A DNA stretch of 64,000 bases from Microvirga alba (GTDB taxonomy: Bacteria > Pseudomonadota > Alphaproteobacteria > Rhizobiales > Beijerinckiaceae): the NCBI RefSeq assembly GCF_015694465.1, contig NZ_JADQDO010000001.1:62001-126000 (forward strand), given 5' to 3'. The position numbers and the translations under genes are program-made. Every line of letters begins with the position of its first letter. Positions within the stretch are counted from its first letter, which is position 1. The notes under the pieces were generated by a model that saw nothing but the letters and a program-made list of their open reading frames with translations, searched no databases and was not told where the DNA came from. Positions 18,947-28,382 of this stretch are shown here, piece after piece.

Positions 18947-19447
18947 ATGATCACCGTTCTCATCCGCGCGTCGCGCGGGCCCGAAGCTCTGGCCGTGACC
19001 TTGAGTGCCCTTGTCCCCGCCGTCGCCGCAGGACTTGTGGGCGACGCCGTCATCCTGTCGGCGGGGCAGGATGAAACGATCGCCATGGTCGCCGATGCCG
19101 CCGGCGCGACCCTGATCGTGACCCATGACCGCTCCTGGGCGCTGGGGGTGAAGGCTGCGCGCCGGGATTGGCTTCTTTGCCTCGACGATGGCGATATTCC
19201 GCAGGAAGGCTGGATCCAGGCGCTCGAGCGCTTCGCGACCTTCGGACGGCCTGACCAGCCGGGCCGTTTCAAAAGGCGATCGGCGGGGCCGCTTCGGGCT
19301 TTGGCGCAGGCCGCGCTCGCTCTTGTCGGGCGAGACCGGGACTGTTCAGGCGAACTGGTTCACAAGCGGGTGCTGCTCGGCGAACTGAAGCCGCGCTCGA
19401 GCGTGAGCCTTGCCGCATTCATCGAGCGCGATCCTTTCTTCGCCTGA
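18947..19447 (+). CDS. Glycosyltransferase family 2-like protein
   Basis: Short protein of 166 residues beginning MITVLIRASRGPEAL. The segment WLLCLDDGDIPQEGWIQALERF resembles the DxD-bearing region of GT2 glycosyltransferases, and the N-terminal strand pattern fits a nucleotide-sugar fold, but the protein is much shorter than a complete GT2 enzyme and lacks the usual acceptor half. The ATG was chosen because the only earlier in-frame start is a TTG with no site. It may be a degenerate or minimal transferase; substrate unknown. It is 52 bases upstream of the FAD monooxygenase. Confidence 0.6.
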   Translation: MITVLIRASRGPEALAVTLSALVPAVAAGLVGDAVILSAGQDETIAMVADAAGATLIVTHDRSWALGVKAARRDWLLCLDDGDIPQEGWIQALERFATFGRPDQPGRFKRRSAGPLRALAQAALALVGRDRDCSGELVHKRVLLGELKPRSSVSLAAFIERDPFFA

Positions 19448-19499
19448 CGTGGACGAACACGCTTTCCAGCCTAGTTCTTCGGAAAATGGCGAGGGTGGG

Positions 19500-21035
19500 A
19501 TGGCGGCACCGCAGGTCTTGATCGTCGGCGCGGGGCCAACCGGCCTCGTTCTCGCGTTGCGCCTCCGGTACCACGGTGTTCCCATCCGTATCGTCGATCA
19601 CCATTCCGGCCCCGGCCAGGCCTCCCGCGCCATGGCGGTTCATGCGCGCACGCTCGAATTCTACGAGCAGCTCGGCCTCGCGCAGGAGATGGTCGATTTA
19701 GGAATCGTGATGAACGCGATGCACCTGTGGGATCAGGGGCGCCTCATGGCCGATGTTCCCATCGGCAATTTCGGCAGGGACCTCAGCCCCTTTCCCTTCG
19801 TGCTGAGCTATCCGCAGGACGATCACGAGCGCTTTCTGGTCGAGAAGCTTCGATATTCAGGCGTTGTTGTCGAATGGGACACCGAACTGGTCGGATTCGA
19901 GGACGATGGTGAGCGCGTTCGTGCGACTTTGCGGAAAGGCTCGCGCGAGGAAACCTGCGAAGTCGCCTATCTCTGCGGCTGCGACGGCGCGCATAGCGCC
20001 GTGCGTCACGGGTTGAAGCTCGATTTCGCGGGCGGTGCCTATGAACAGACCTTCTATGTCGCCGATGTGCACGCGATGGGCGCGGCGACCGCGACCGGCG
20101 GCGTCAATATGTGCCTCAACGTCAAGGATTTCTGCCTGGTGCTTCCGATCAGAAGCACCGGCATGCAGCGCCTGATCGGGATCATTCCCGATGAAGTGAA
20201 GAGCCGCGAAAACATCACCTTCGATGATATTCGCCCTATCACCGAGCGGCTGTTCGGTCTCCGCGTCAATCAGGTGAACTGGTTCTCGACCTATCGCGTG
20301 CACCACCGTGTCGCCGAGCATTTCGGGCAAGGCCGCGCCTTCATCGCGGGCGATGCGGCGCATATTCACAGCCCTGCCGGCGGCCAGGGCATGAATACCG
20401 GAATCGGGGATGCGGTGAATCTATCCTGGAAGCTTGCGCATGTGCTGCAGGGCCGCGCCGATGCTTCGCTTCTGGCGACTTATGAACCCGAACGCATCGC
20501 GTTCGCGCGCACGCTGGTTGCGACGACCGACCGCGCCTTCCAGATCATGGTCAAGCGCGATCTCGCCGGCCGTTTCTTTCGGACGGTGCTTTTGCCTTAT
20601 GTCCTGCCGCAGATGTTTCATCTGCGAACGGTCCGGCGGTGGATGTTCAAGACGTTGTCGCAGATCCGGATTACTTACCGAGGAAGCGCGCTCAGTGCCG
20701 GAATGGCGGGCGATGTCGCCGGCGGTGACCGTTTGCCTTGGGACGGTGTCGGCGGCAGCGATAATTTCGAGCCCCTCATGTCCCTCGATTGGCAAATCCA
20801 GGTCTATGGCGACGCCGAAGCGACCTTGAAAAACGCAGCGGCGGAGCGCGGCATCGCTCTTCATGTTTTCGCCTGGACGTCCATGGCGGAAAAGGCGGGT
20901 CTGAAGCGAGACGCGCTCTATCTCGTCCGCCCCGATGGTCATGTCGGGCTCGCGCATCCGACGCAGGATGTCACCGTGTTGGACCACTATCTAGCGGCAC
21001 GCGGCATCACGATGGGAACGCGCCTCAGCTCTTGA
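19500..21035 (+). CDS. FAD-dependent aromatic-ring monooxygenase
   Basis: Group A flavoprotein hydroxylase of 511 residues. The FAD GxGxxG is VGAGPTGLVLA near the N terminus, the DG motif is LCGCDGAHSAVRHG, and the GD motif is FIAGDAAHIHSPAGGQGMNTGIGDA. A C-terminal thioredoxin-like domain ending VTVLDHYLAARG is typical of phenol and 3-(3-hydroxyphenyl)propionate hydroxylase relatives. The ATG is preceded by GAGGG. The substrate is unknown and no ring-cleavage genes are adjacent, so a specific catabolic role cannot be assigned. Its 3' end overlaps convergent moaB by 11 bases. Confidence 0.88.
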   Translation: MAAPQVLIVGAGPTGLVLALRLRYHGVPIRIVDHHSGPGQASRAMAVHARTLEFYEQLGLAQEMVDLGIVMNAMHLWDQGRLMADVPIGNFGRDLSPFPFVLSYPQDDHERFLVEKLRYSGVVVEWDTELVGFEDDGERVRATLRKGSREETCEVAYLCGCDGAHSAVRHGLKLDFAGGAYEQTFYVADVHAMGAATATGGVNMCLNVKDFCLVLPIRSTGMQRLIGIIPDEVKSRENITFDDIRPITERLFGLRVNQVNWFSTYRVHHRVAEHFGQGRAFIAGDAAHIHSPAGGQGMNTGIGDAVNLSWKLAHVLQGRADASLLATYEPERIAFARTLVATTDRAFQIMVKRDLAGRFFRTVLLPYVLPQMFHLRTVRRWMFKTLSQIRITYRGSALSAGMAGDVAGGDRLPWDGVGGSDNFEPLMSLDWQIQVYGDAEATLKNAAAERGIALHVFAWTSMAEKAGLKRDALYLVRPDGHVGLAHPTQDVTVLDHYLAARGITMGTRLSS

Positions 21036-21579
21036 GCTTTTCGCGCTTCAGATGTTCGTCGAGACGCGGCATGATCTCGACGAAATTGCAGGGCCGGTGA
21101 CGGTAATCGAGCTGCAAAGACAGAATGCCATCCCACGCATCCTTGCACGCGCCGGGAGAGCCCGGCAGCACGAAGATGAAGGTCGCGCTCGCCACGCCGG
21201 CCGTCGCCCGCGACTGGATCGTCGAGGTGCCGATCGTATCGAAGGAGATGCGGTGGAACACGGCGGAAAATCCGTCCATGCGTTTTTCGAAAAGTGGCTC
21301 TATTGCTTCCGGCGTCACGTCGCGCCCGGTGAAGCCCGTGCCGCCCGTCGTGATGATCACGTCGATAGCGGGATCGAGGATCCAGCTCTGCACCTTGCCT
21401 CGGATCGCCGCGACATCATCCGGCACGATGGCTCTGCCGCCGAGCCTGTGACCGGCTTGCGTCAAGCGCTCGACGAGGACGTTGCCGGAACGATCATCCG
21501 CTTCCGTGCGTGTGTCGGAAACGGTGAGAACCGCGATGGTGAGTGGCACGAATGGGAAGGTGTCGTCGATGCCGGGCAT
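21025..21579 (-). CDS. moaB: Molybdenum cofactor biosynthesis protein B
   Basis: 184-residue MoaB/Mog-fold protein. It carries the molybdopterin-binding motif ITTGGTGFTGRDVTPEA and the C-terminal PGSPGACKDAW. In enterics the MogA activity adenylylates molybdopterin before molybdate insertion, whereas MoaB is a close relative that can replace it. The stop overlaps the convergent FAD monooxygenase gene. No other moa or moe gene is in the window. Confidence 0.92.
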   Translation of the reverse strand: MPGIDDTFPFVPLTIAVLTVSDTRTEADDRSGNVLVERLTQAGHRLGGRAIVPDDVAAIRGKVQSWILDPAIDVIITTGGTGFTGRDVTPEAIEPLFEKRMDGFSAVFHRISFDTIGTSTIQSRATAGVASATFIFVLPGSPGACKDAWDGILSLQLDYRHRPCNFVEIMPRLDEHLKREKLKS

Positions 21580-21682
21580 GGTGGGAACTCTGTTGAGGTC
21601 TCTCCTTTGTAGCGTCTGAAGTCCGGGAGTTCCACAACGTGCTCGCTCCGAAATGGGAGCGGGCGATACGCAATCTCTACCC

Positions 21683-22552
21683 TTACAGCTTGCTCGCCCT
21701 GAACGTGTCGCAGGCCTGGATCGTTCCGCCCTTCAAGCCGGTTGTGAGCCAGCGCACCCGTTGAGCGGATGAGCCATGGGTGAAGGAATCCGGAACCACC
21801 TGTCCTTGCGACTGATGCTGCAAGCGATCATCGCCGATGGCTTGCGCGGCGTTAATCGCATTCTCGATATCGCCGGGTTCCAGCGCCTGCCAGCGCTGCT
21901 GTGAATGGTTCGCCCAGACGCCTGCCAGACAATCGGCCATCAGCTCCACGCGGACGGAAAGCTGGTTGCGTTCCGTCGGCCCGACCTCCTGCTGGCGCTG
22001 CTGCACGCGGGGCAGAATGCCGAGCTGGTTCTGCACATGGTGGCCGATTTCGTGCGCGATCACATAAGCATAGGCGAAGTCGCCGCCGGCGCCGAACTTG
22101 CGCTGCATGTCCTGGAAAAAGGACAGGTCGAGATAGACGGTCTGGTCGAGCGGGCAATAGAATGGCCCCATGGCCGATTGCGCCGCGCCGCAGCCGGAGC
22201 GGGTCGCGCCGGAGAACAGGACAAGCTTGGGCGCCTGATACTGGCGATTGGCCTGCGCGGGCAAAACCTCCTTCCAGACATCCTCGGTATTGCCGAGGAT
22301 CGCGGAGACGAAGCGGCCCATCTGATCCTGGGGAACGCCTTGTTTGCCCTGCTGCTGCTGATAGCCCGAGCCGCCCTGTCGCGAGAGCATCTCGGCCCCG
22401 CCGATCAGGATGCGGGGATCGATGCCGAAGGCCCAGCCGATGAGCCCCAGAACGACAATGGTGCCGATGCCGAGCCCTCCCGCACCGCCGGGGATCGGCA
22501 AGCCGCGCCGGTCTTCCACATTGTCGGAGGTCCTGAAATCATCCCAACGCAT
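21683..22552 (-). CDS. YpfJ-family neutral zinc metallopeptidase
   Basis: 289-residue membrane-anchored putative protease. The N terminus MRWDDFRTSDNVEDRRG matches the YpfJ family, followed by one hydrophobic anchor (about residues 27-43, LGIGTIVVLGLIGWAFG). The zinc motif is HEIGHH in YVIAHEIGHHVQN, and the C-terminal ELMADCLAGVWANH supplies further conserved residues. Two conserved cysteine segments (SGCGAA, FYCPLD) precede the motif. An ATG three codons upstream is an alternative. The family was named by homology and its substrate is not known. Confidence 0.88.
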   Translation of the reverse strand: MRWDDFRTSDNVEDRRGLPIPGGAGGLGIGTIVVLGLIGWAFGIDPRILIGGAEMLSRQGGSGYQQQQGKQGVPQDQMGRFVSAILGNTEDVWKEVLPAQANRQYQAPKLVLFSGATRSGCGAAQSAMGPFYCPLDQTVYLDLSFFQDMQRKFGAGGDFAYAYVIAHEIGHHVQNQLGILPRVQQRQQEVGPTERNQLSVRVELMADCLAGVWANHSQQRWQALEPGDIENAINAAQAIGDDRLQHQSQGQVVPDSFTHGSSAQRVRWLTTGLKGGTIQACDTFRASKL

Positions 22553-22632
22553 GAGCTGCATTCACCCAATCAACCGCAAAAGCTTAAAGCAGGAGCGCAC
22601 AGGCAGGTTCCCCACCGCGCAGAAAGAGAGTG

Positions 22633-23472
22633 CTAATCCGCCCCGTCGAGCGCACGACGCAACGCCTGAAAGTCCCGCCAGCCGAGGCGCTTCTGCAGGG
22701 GCTGGCGCAGGAGATAGGCCGGGTGGAGGGTCGCCAGGGCCCGAATGTCGCGGCCGCCTTCGGTGCGATAGGGGAACCAGCGCCCGCGCGTGCGCAAGAT
22801 GCCCTCCTTGACGTTCAGGAGGTTCTGCGCCGCCGGCCCGCCGAGGCAGATCAGGAAATCCGGTTTCGCAAGTTCGATTTGCCGGTCGATGAACGGCCTG
22901 CAGATCGCGACTTCCTGCGGGGTCGGGGTGCGGTTGCCCGGCGGACGCCATGGCACCACGTTGGCGATATAAACCTGGGTCCGGTCGAGGCCGATGGCTG
23001 CGAGCATCCGGTCGAGCAATTGGCCGGAGCGGCCGGTGAAGGGCTTCCCGATCCGGTCCTCGTCCGCGCCGGGGGCTTCGCCCACCAGCATGACGCGGCC
23101 TTGCGGGTTGCCATCGGCGAAGACGAGGTTCTTGGCGCTGAATTTCAGGGCGCAGCCGTCGAAACGGCCGAGGATTGCCTCAAGCTCCTCAAGGGAGGCG
23201 GCATGGCGTGCCTGTTCGCGAGCCATCAGCGCCGCATCGTCCGGCGCGACCGCCGCCGCTTGCGGCAGGGCGCGGGGAGGGGCACTTGTCTTCGCGGGCT
23301 CGGGCCGTGTTTGGGACGATCTCTCTTCCGTCGTCCTCATCGGGGAGGGCGCGGCCTTCGGCTCGGCGAAGCGGTTATGGGGCGTCTCGTCGAGGGCAAG
23401 ATCCACCCCTGCCTCGACGTGGAAGTCGAGCAGCGCCATCAACGCATCGCGGTGGGGGGAGAGATCGTGCAT
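22633..23472 (-). CDS. Family 4-like uracil-DNA glycosylase
   Basis: Removes uracil from DNA. 279 residues. The catalytic domain (about residues 95-279) has GEAPGADEDRIGKPFTGRSGQLLD, NVVPWRPPGNRTPTPQE and the C-terminal TLHPAYLLRQP. Family 4 enzymes carry a [4Fe-4S] cluster with a first CxxC; here the segment reads GRFDGCALK, so the first cysteine of that pair is absent while CRPF and the ICLGG cysteine are present. The first 95 residues are a Pro/Ala-rich linker with no fold that I can see. It has its own unit with no obvious operon partner. Confidence 0.88.
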   Translation of the reverse strand: MHDLSPHRDALMALLDFHVEAGVDLALDETPHNRFAEPKAAPSPMRTTEERSSQTRPEPAKTSAPPRALPQAAAVAPDDAALMAREQARHAASLEELEAILGRFDGCALKFSAKNLVFADGNPQGRVMLVGEAPGADEDRIGKPFTGRSGQLLDRMLAAIGLDRTQVYIANVVPWRPPGNRTPTPQEVAICRPFIDRQIELAKPDFLICLGGPAAQNLLNVKEGILRTRGRWFPYRTEGGRDIRALATLHPAYLLRQPLQKRLGWRDFQALRRALDGAD

Positions 23473-23667
23473 GAAGCGTATGTAAGCCGACCGAGAGGAG
23501 TGGACAACTCGATAACGCAGCGCTGAACGCCCTTGCCGTCGATCGTTTTTCCCTCAAATGAAACTCTTCCAATCTTTCCGGTAAGGAAACTTGCGAAGAT
23601 CATCGAGATGGTTCACATGTGAACTATCTGTCCCTTGAAGCGTTCCACCGCGTATCAGGAGAAGACC

Positions 23668-25329
23668 ATGGATCTGCCCGCTCGTGAGTCGATGGAGTTC
23701 GACGTCGTCATCGTCGGCGCAGGTCCTGCGGGCTTGGCAACCGCGATCCGGCTCAAGCAGGACGCCGCCGAGGCGGGCGCGGACGTTTCCGTCGTGGTGG
23801 TGGAGAAGGGCTCCGAGGTCGGCGCGCACATCCTCTCCGGCGCGGTGATCGATCCCAGCGGTCTCGACCGGTTGCTGCCGGATTGGCGCACCGATCCCGA
23901 CCGTCCGCTCAAGACGCAGGTGACAGGCGACGAATTCCTCTACCTCGGTCCGGCCGGCGGCATGCGGATGCCGAACCTGCTCATGCCGAAGCTGATGGAC
24001 AACCACGGCAATTTCGTCGGGTCGCTCGGCAATGTCGCCCGCTATCTCGGCCGCAAGGCCGAGGAGCTGGGCGTCGAGATCTATCCCGGGTTCCCGGCCT
24101 CCGAGGTCCTCGTCGAGGACGGCAAGGTCGTGGGCATCGCGACCGGCGACATGGGCATCGACCGCAACGGCGAGCCCAACGCCAATTATACCCGCGGCAT
24201 GGAGCTGCGCGCCAAGTACACGATCTTCGCGGAAGGCGCGCGCGGCTCGCTGACCAAGCAGATGGTCGAGAGGTTCAAGCTCAACCAGAACAGCGACCAC
24301 CAGAAATACGGCATCGGCATCAAGGAGCTGTGGCAGGTCAAGCCGGAGAAGCACCGCCCCGGCCTGGTGCGCCATTCCATGGGCTGGCCTCTCCAGAACG
24401 ACACGGGCGGCGGCTCCTGGCTCTACCATTTCGACGACAACCTCGTCTCCGTCGGCTTCGTGGTCCACCTCAACTACAAGAATCCCACTCTCTCGCCCTT
24501 CGACGAATTCCAGCGCTTCAAGACGCATCCGATGATCCGCGACGTGTTCGAGGGTGGAAAGCGCATCGGCTATGGTGCGCGCGCCATCATGGAAGGCGGC
24601 TGGCAATCGGTGCCGCGCCTGTCCTTCCCCGGCGGCTGCCTGGTCGGCGACAGCGCGGGCTTTGTGAACGTGCCGCGCATCAAGGGCAGCCATAACGCGA
24701 TCCTGTCCGGCATGCTCTGCGCCGATCACGTCTTCGAGGCGCTGCAGGCGGGCCGGGCCCATGACGAGATCTCGTCCTACGAGAAATCATGGCGCTCCAC
24801 CGCCATCGGCGCGGATCTCAAGCGTGTGCGCAACGTCAAGCCGCTCTGGTCGAAGTTCGGCACGGCGCTCGGCGTGGCGCTCGGCGGCCTCGACATGTGG
24901 ATGAACCAGCTCCTCGGCTGGTCGCCCTTCGGCACCCTGAAGCACGGCAAGGCCGATTATGAGTGCCTGTTACCGCTCGCGGAGGTGACGCCGCTCAAAT
25001 ACGACCGCCCCGATGGCGTTCTCACCTTCGACAAGCTGTCCTCGGTGTTTCTCTCGAACACCAACCACGAGGAAGACCAGCCGCCGCATCTGAAGGTGAA
25101 GGACCCGCAGCTGCAGAAGAAGTCGGAACACGATACCTACGGTGGTCCTTCGCAGCTTTACTGTCCGGCGGGCGTCTACGAATGGGTCGAGAGCGAGGAC
25201 GGGGTGCGCTACCAGATCAATGCGCAGAACTGCGTCCATTGCAAAACCTGCGACATCAAGGACCCGAACCAGAACATCAACTGGGTCACGCCGGAAGGCG
25301 GTGGCGGGCCGAATTACGTCAATATGTGA
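23668..25329 (+). CDS. etfD: Electron transfer flavoprotein-ubiquinone oxidoreductase
   Basis: Inner-membrane-associated dehydrogenase of 553 residues that passes electrons from ETF to ubiquinone. FAD binding is VGAGPAGLATAIRL at the N terminus, GWQSVPRLSFPGGCLVGDSAGFVNVPRIKGSHNA is the second FAD segment, and the C-terminal [4Fe-4S] domain includes YCPAGVYEW and CVHCKTCDIKDPNQNINW. It ends exactly as the family does (GPNYVNM). An AGGAGAA site precedes the chosen ATG; a TTG 33 bases earlier is unlikely. It links fatty-acid and amino-acid oxidation (including acyl-CoA dehydrogenases such as the one at 55049) to respiration. Confidence 0.96.
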   Translation: MDLPARESMEFDVVIVGAGPAGLATAIRLKQDAAEAGADVSVVVVEKGSEVGAHILSGAVIDPSGLDRLLPDWRTDPDRPLKTQVTGDEFLYLGPAGGMRMPNLLMPKLMDNHGNFVGSLGNVARYLGRKAEELGVEIYPGFPASEVLVEDGKVVGIATGDMGIDRNGEPNANYTRGMELRAKYTIFAEGARGSLTKQMVERFKLNQNSDHQKYGIGIKELWQVKPEKHRPGLVRHSMGWPLQNDTGGGSWLYHFDDNLVSVGFVVHLNYKNPTLSPFDEFQRFKTHPMIRDVFEGGKRIGYGARAIMEGGWQSVPRLSFPGGCLVGDSAGFVNVPRIKGSHNAILSGMLCADHVFEALQAGRAHDEISSYEKSWRSTAIGADLKRVRNVKPLWSKFGTALGVALGGLDMWMNQLLGWSPFGTLKHGKADYECLLPLAEVTPLKYDRPDGVLTFDKLSSVFLSNTNHEEDQPPHLKVKDPQLQKKSEHDTYGGPSQLYCPAGVYEWVESEDGVRYQINAQNCVHCKTCDIKDPNQNINWVTPEGGGGPNYVNM

Positions 25330-25348
25330 GGGCGCTTTGCTCCGTTCC

Positions 25349-25386
25349 CTGTCATTCCGGGCCCTTTAAACGGGTCGGGGTGACGG
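25349..25386. repeat. REP-like repeat, single unit
   Basis: CTGTCATTCCGGGCCC...GTCGGGGTGACGG, a degenerate inverted unit of the GTCATTCCGGG family just after the ETF dehydrogenase stop. The rest of the 246-base gap up to the next gene shows no other feature. Confidence 0.55.
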
Positions 25387-25575
25387 TTGGGCACCGGGCG
25401 AAGGGTTGGCGGCGCGCGCACCATGCGGCAAAGACCCGCTCATAATTTCTTTACGAGAAGTCGATCTGGCGCGACGTTCCCCTTGCCGCCGCGCCGGGGA
25501 AACGCCATTCTCCGGCCTGATTTGGCGCACATCTCCCTGTCCCCCGAGATGTTGCGATGATTGGAGCCGCGCTTC

Positions 25576-27354
25576 GTGCCCACCTTGAGATTGCCTTCGG
25601 TCCGTAAGGGCCTGCCCGCGCTTGTATTTTCGGTGGCCGGCCTGCTGGCTGCGCCTGCCTTCGCGGTCAATACGGATTCGAGCGAGACCCTGAAGCCGGC
25701 GGCGAGCCTCGAGGGTAACTTCCTGTCGGCTTACGTCGCGGGCACAGCGCGCGACACGGCGGCGGCGACGATCTTTTTCCGCGAGGCGATACAAGAGGAT
25801 CCCCGCAATCAGGAATTGCTGGAGCGGGCATTCGTGGCCTTTATGGCCAACGGCTCAATGCCCGAGGCGTATCGCGCCGCCGAGCGTCTGGCTGGCCGCG
25901 ACGGTTCGAACAACCTGGCCCAGTTCGCCTTGAGCGTCCGTGCCCTCAAGGCGCAGAAATACGCCGATGCCCGCGCACGCCTGACCCGGAGCGCGCGGGG
26001 GCGGAGTGCGGATCTGACCGCGACGCTTCTCGCCGCCTGGGCCTATGCGGGCTCAAAGGACGGCAAACAGGCGCTGGCAACCGTCGACAAGCTGAAGAAC
26101 GAGCGCGTCTTCAACCAGTTTCGCGAATATCACGCTGCCCTGATCGCGGATGTCACGGGCAACCCGAGCGAGGCGGAAAAGCGCTTCAAGGCCGCCTATG
26201 AGGGCGAGCGCAATACGCTCCAGGTGGTCGACGCCTATGCCCGCTTCCTGGCCAAGCGCGGCCGTCGGGACGAGGCGCTGGCGCTCTACAAATCCTTCGA
26301 CGAAGTGGTGCCCCGTCATCCCGTCGTGCGCGCCGCCATGGCGACCTTGAACCAAGGTAAACCCCTACTGCCCGCGATCACCACGCCGCAGCAGGGCGCC
26401 GCAGAATTGCTCTATGGACTCGGCGTCGTCGGCAGCAGCCAGAGCGACGAGCTGACCGCGATCATCTATCTGCGGCTTGGCCTCGATCTCGATCCGGGCC
26501 ATTCGCTCGCCCTCGTCACGCTGGGCGACATCTATGAGCGCCTGAAACAGTATGATCGGGCGAACGACGTCTTTACCCGCGTGCCCAAGGATGCGCCGGT
26601 GCGGGCGAGCGCCGACATCGCCATCGGTCAGAACCTCGAGTTGCTGGGCCGGGGCGACGACGCGGCGAACCACCTTCAGACCCTCATGAAGGAGCGTCCC
26701 GACGACGTCGAGGTCGTGATGGCGCTCGGCAATGTCCAGCGTTCACGCAAGCAATTCGCGGAAGCGGCCGAAACCTACAGCAAGGCGATCGATTTGATCG
26801 GCAAGCCCGATCGCGGTCACTGGATTCTCTTCTTTTATCGCGGCACGTCCTACGAGCGCTCGAAGCAGTGGGAGAAGGGCGAGGCCGACCTGAAGAAGGC
26901 CATGGAGCTGGTCCCGGATACCCAGCCCGCGGGCAAGGCGCAGGTGCTGAACTACCTCGCTTATTCGTGGGTCGATCAGAACATGAAGATCGACGAGGCG
27001 TTCAAGATGCTCACCCGCGCGGTGGAGCTCGCACCCCGCGACGGCATGATCATTGATTCACTCGGCTGGGCCTATTACCGCATGGGCCGCTACCCCGATG
27101 CCGTGCGCGAGCTTGAGAAGGCGGTGGAACTGAAGGCCGGCGATCCGGTCATCAACGACCATCTCGGCGATGCCTATTGGAAGGTCGGGCGCAAGCTCGA
27201 GGCGAAGTTCCAGTGGAACCACGCCAAGGATTCGAACCCCGACCAAGAGGATCTCGTCAAAATTCTCAAGAAGATCGACAAAGGCATGGACGACGAGGCA
27301 AAGCCCGCCGTCGATGGCGTGACGACGGACGCTCCGAAGCAAAGCGGGGGGTAG
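25576..27354 (+). CDS. Exported tetratricopeptide-repeat protein
   Basis: 592-residue protein with an N-terminal signal peptide (MPTLRLPSVRKGLPALVFSV, then an AAPAFA cleavage site) and many TPR helices through the mature part. Clear repeats lie in the C-terminal third, for example LGWAYYRMGRYPDAVRELEKAVELKAGD. The GTG start was preferred because GGAG lies 10 bases before it and it places the hydrophobic core correctly; a TTG five codons upstream is possible. The closeness to ispE, 97 bases downstream, is common in Hyphomicrobiales. TPR proteins of this type scaffold envelope complexes; the partner is unknown. Confidence 0.85.
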   Translation: MPTLRLPSVRKGLPALVFSVAGLLAAPAFAVNTDSSETLKPAASLEGNFLSAYVAGTARDTAAATIFFREAIQEDPRNQELLERAFVAFMANGSMPEAYRAAERLAGRDGSNNLAQFALSVRALKAQKYADARARLTRSARGRSADLTATLLAAWAYAGSKDGKQALATVDKLKNERVFNQFREYHAALIADVTGNPSEAEKRFKAAYEGERNTLQVVDAYARFLAKRGRRDEALALYKSFDEVVPRHPVVRAAMATLNQGKPLLPAITTPQQGAAELLYGLGVVGSSQSDELTAIIYLRLGLDLDPGHSLALVTLGDIYERLKQYDRANDVFTRVPKDAPVRASADIAIGQNLELLGRGDDAANHLQTLMKERPDDVEVVMALGNVQRSRKQFAEAAETYSKAIDLIGKPDRGHWILFFYRGTSYERSKQWEKGEADLKKAMELVPDTQPAGKAQVLNYLAYSWVDQNMKIDEAFKMLTRAVELAPRDGMIIDSLGWAYYRMGRYPDAVRELEKAVELKAGDPVINDHLGDAYWKVGRKLEAKFQWNHAKDSNPDQEDLVKILKKIDKGMDDEAKPAVDGVTTDAPKQSGG

Positions 27355-27451
27355 CGGATAAGCGCGACGAACTCCCTCTCCATCCGGGAGAGGTGAAGGG
27401 CGCGCAGACTCCACCCTTCCCATTGCCCTTTGTCTGAGGCATGGAGTCCCC

Positions 27452-28324
27452 ATGCCTCAACCACTTTCCACGCGCGCTCCCGCCAAGATCAACCTGACGC
27501 TCCACGTGCTGGGGCGGCGGGAGGACGGTTATCACGAGCTGGAAAGCCTCGTGGCGTTTGCGGGCACCGGCGACGATTTGCGGCTTGAACCTGGCGAGAG
27601 GCTCTCCCTGACGGTGGAAGGTCCGACCGCGCCGTTTGCCGGAAGCGATGCCGACAACCTCGTCCTGAAGGCTGCACGTCTTCTTACCGAACGCGTTCCA
27701 GGGCTGCGGATCGGGACATTTCATTTGACGAAGCGTTTGCCGGTTGCTGCCGGGATCGGTGGAGGATCCTCCGATGCGGCGGCGGCGTTGCGACTTCTCG
27801 CGCGTCTGAATGGAATGCCTCCGTCGCATCCGGCATTGAGGGAGGCGGCTCGGCTGACGGGCGCGGATGTGCCGGTTTGCCTTGAGCCGAGGGCGCGCAT
27901 GATGCGGGGCGTCGGGGAAAAACTCGGCCCTGTGCTGCATCTGCCGCGTCTCTTTGCTGTCCTGGTCAATCCCCGCGTTCCCGTCGAGACGCCCGCCGTC
28001 TTCCAGTCTCTTGGATTGAAGACCGGGCAAAGCCTTGCCGGTGCGAGCCACCCGGACATTGAGACATACTCGGCGGATTCACTGTCGCGTGCCCTGAAGG
28101 CGGCGCGCAACGATCTCGAGCCGCCCGCCTGTACGGTTCAGCCGATCATTGCCGAGGCGCTCAAGCGCGTCGCCGGCACCAACGGTTGCCGACTGGCACG
28201 CATGTCGGGCTCTGGGGCGACGGTGTTCGGGCTCTACGATAACTGCGAGGTCGCTGCGGCTGCGGCGAAGCGGATTGCGCGCCAGAAGCCGGAATGGTGG
28301 GTGAGGGCGACGAGCCTTCGCTAA
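27452..28324 (+). CDS. ispE: 4-diphosphocytidyl-2-C-methyl-D-erythritol kinase
   Basis: MEP-pathway kinase of 290 residues that phosphorylates CDP-ME using ATP. It has the GHMP kinase ATP-binding glycine loop [20 protein letters not shown], the N-terminal [11 protein letters not shown] with the substrate lysine, and the C-terminal [12 protein letters not shown]. Normal length. It supplies isoprenoid precursors, as does dxs at the other end of the window, and its products are used by the polyprenyl synthase at 29711. It converges with metQ across a hairpin. Confidence 0.96.
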   Translation: MPQPLSTRAPAKINLTLHVLGRREDGYHELESLVAFAGTGDDLRLEPGERLSLTVEGPTAPFAGSDADNLVLKAARLLTERVPGLRIGTFHLTKRLPVAAGIGGGSSDAAAALRLLARLNGMPPSHPALREAARLTGADVPVCLEPRARMMRGVGEKLGPVLHLPRLFAVLVNPRVPVETPAVFQSLGLKTGQSLAGASHPDIETYSADSLSRALKAARNDLEPPACTVQPIIAEALKRVAGTNGCRLARMSGSGATVFGLYDNCEVAAAAAKRIARQKPEWWVRATSLR

Positions 28325-28330
28325 CGAGAA

Positions 28331-28356
28331 AGCCGGACCATCCAAGTGGCCCGGCT
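28331..28356 (-). terminator. Hairpin between convergent ispE and metQ
   Basis: Stem AGCCGGaCC/GGcCCGGCT with one mismatch. On the minus strand it is followed by TTTCT, so it best fits metQ termination, with some effect on ispE possible. The T tract is weak. Confidence 0.5.
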
Positions 28357-28382
28357 CGATTATTCTAGCGCTTTCACGCGTC

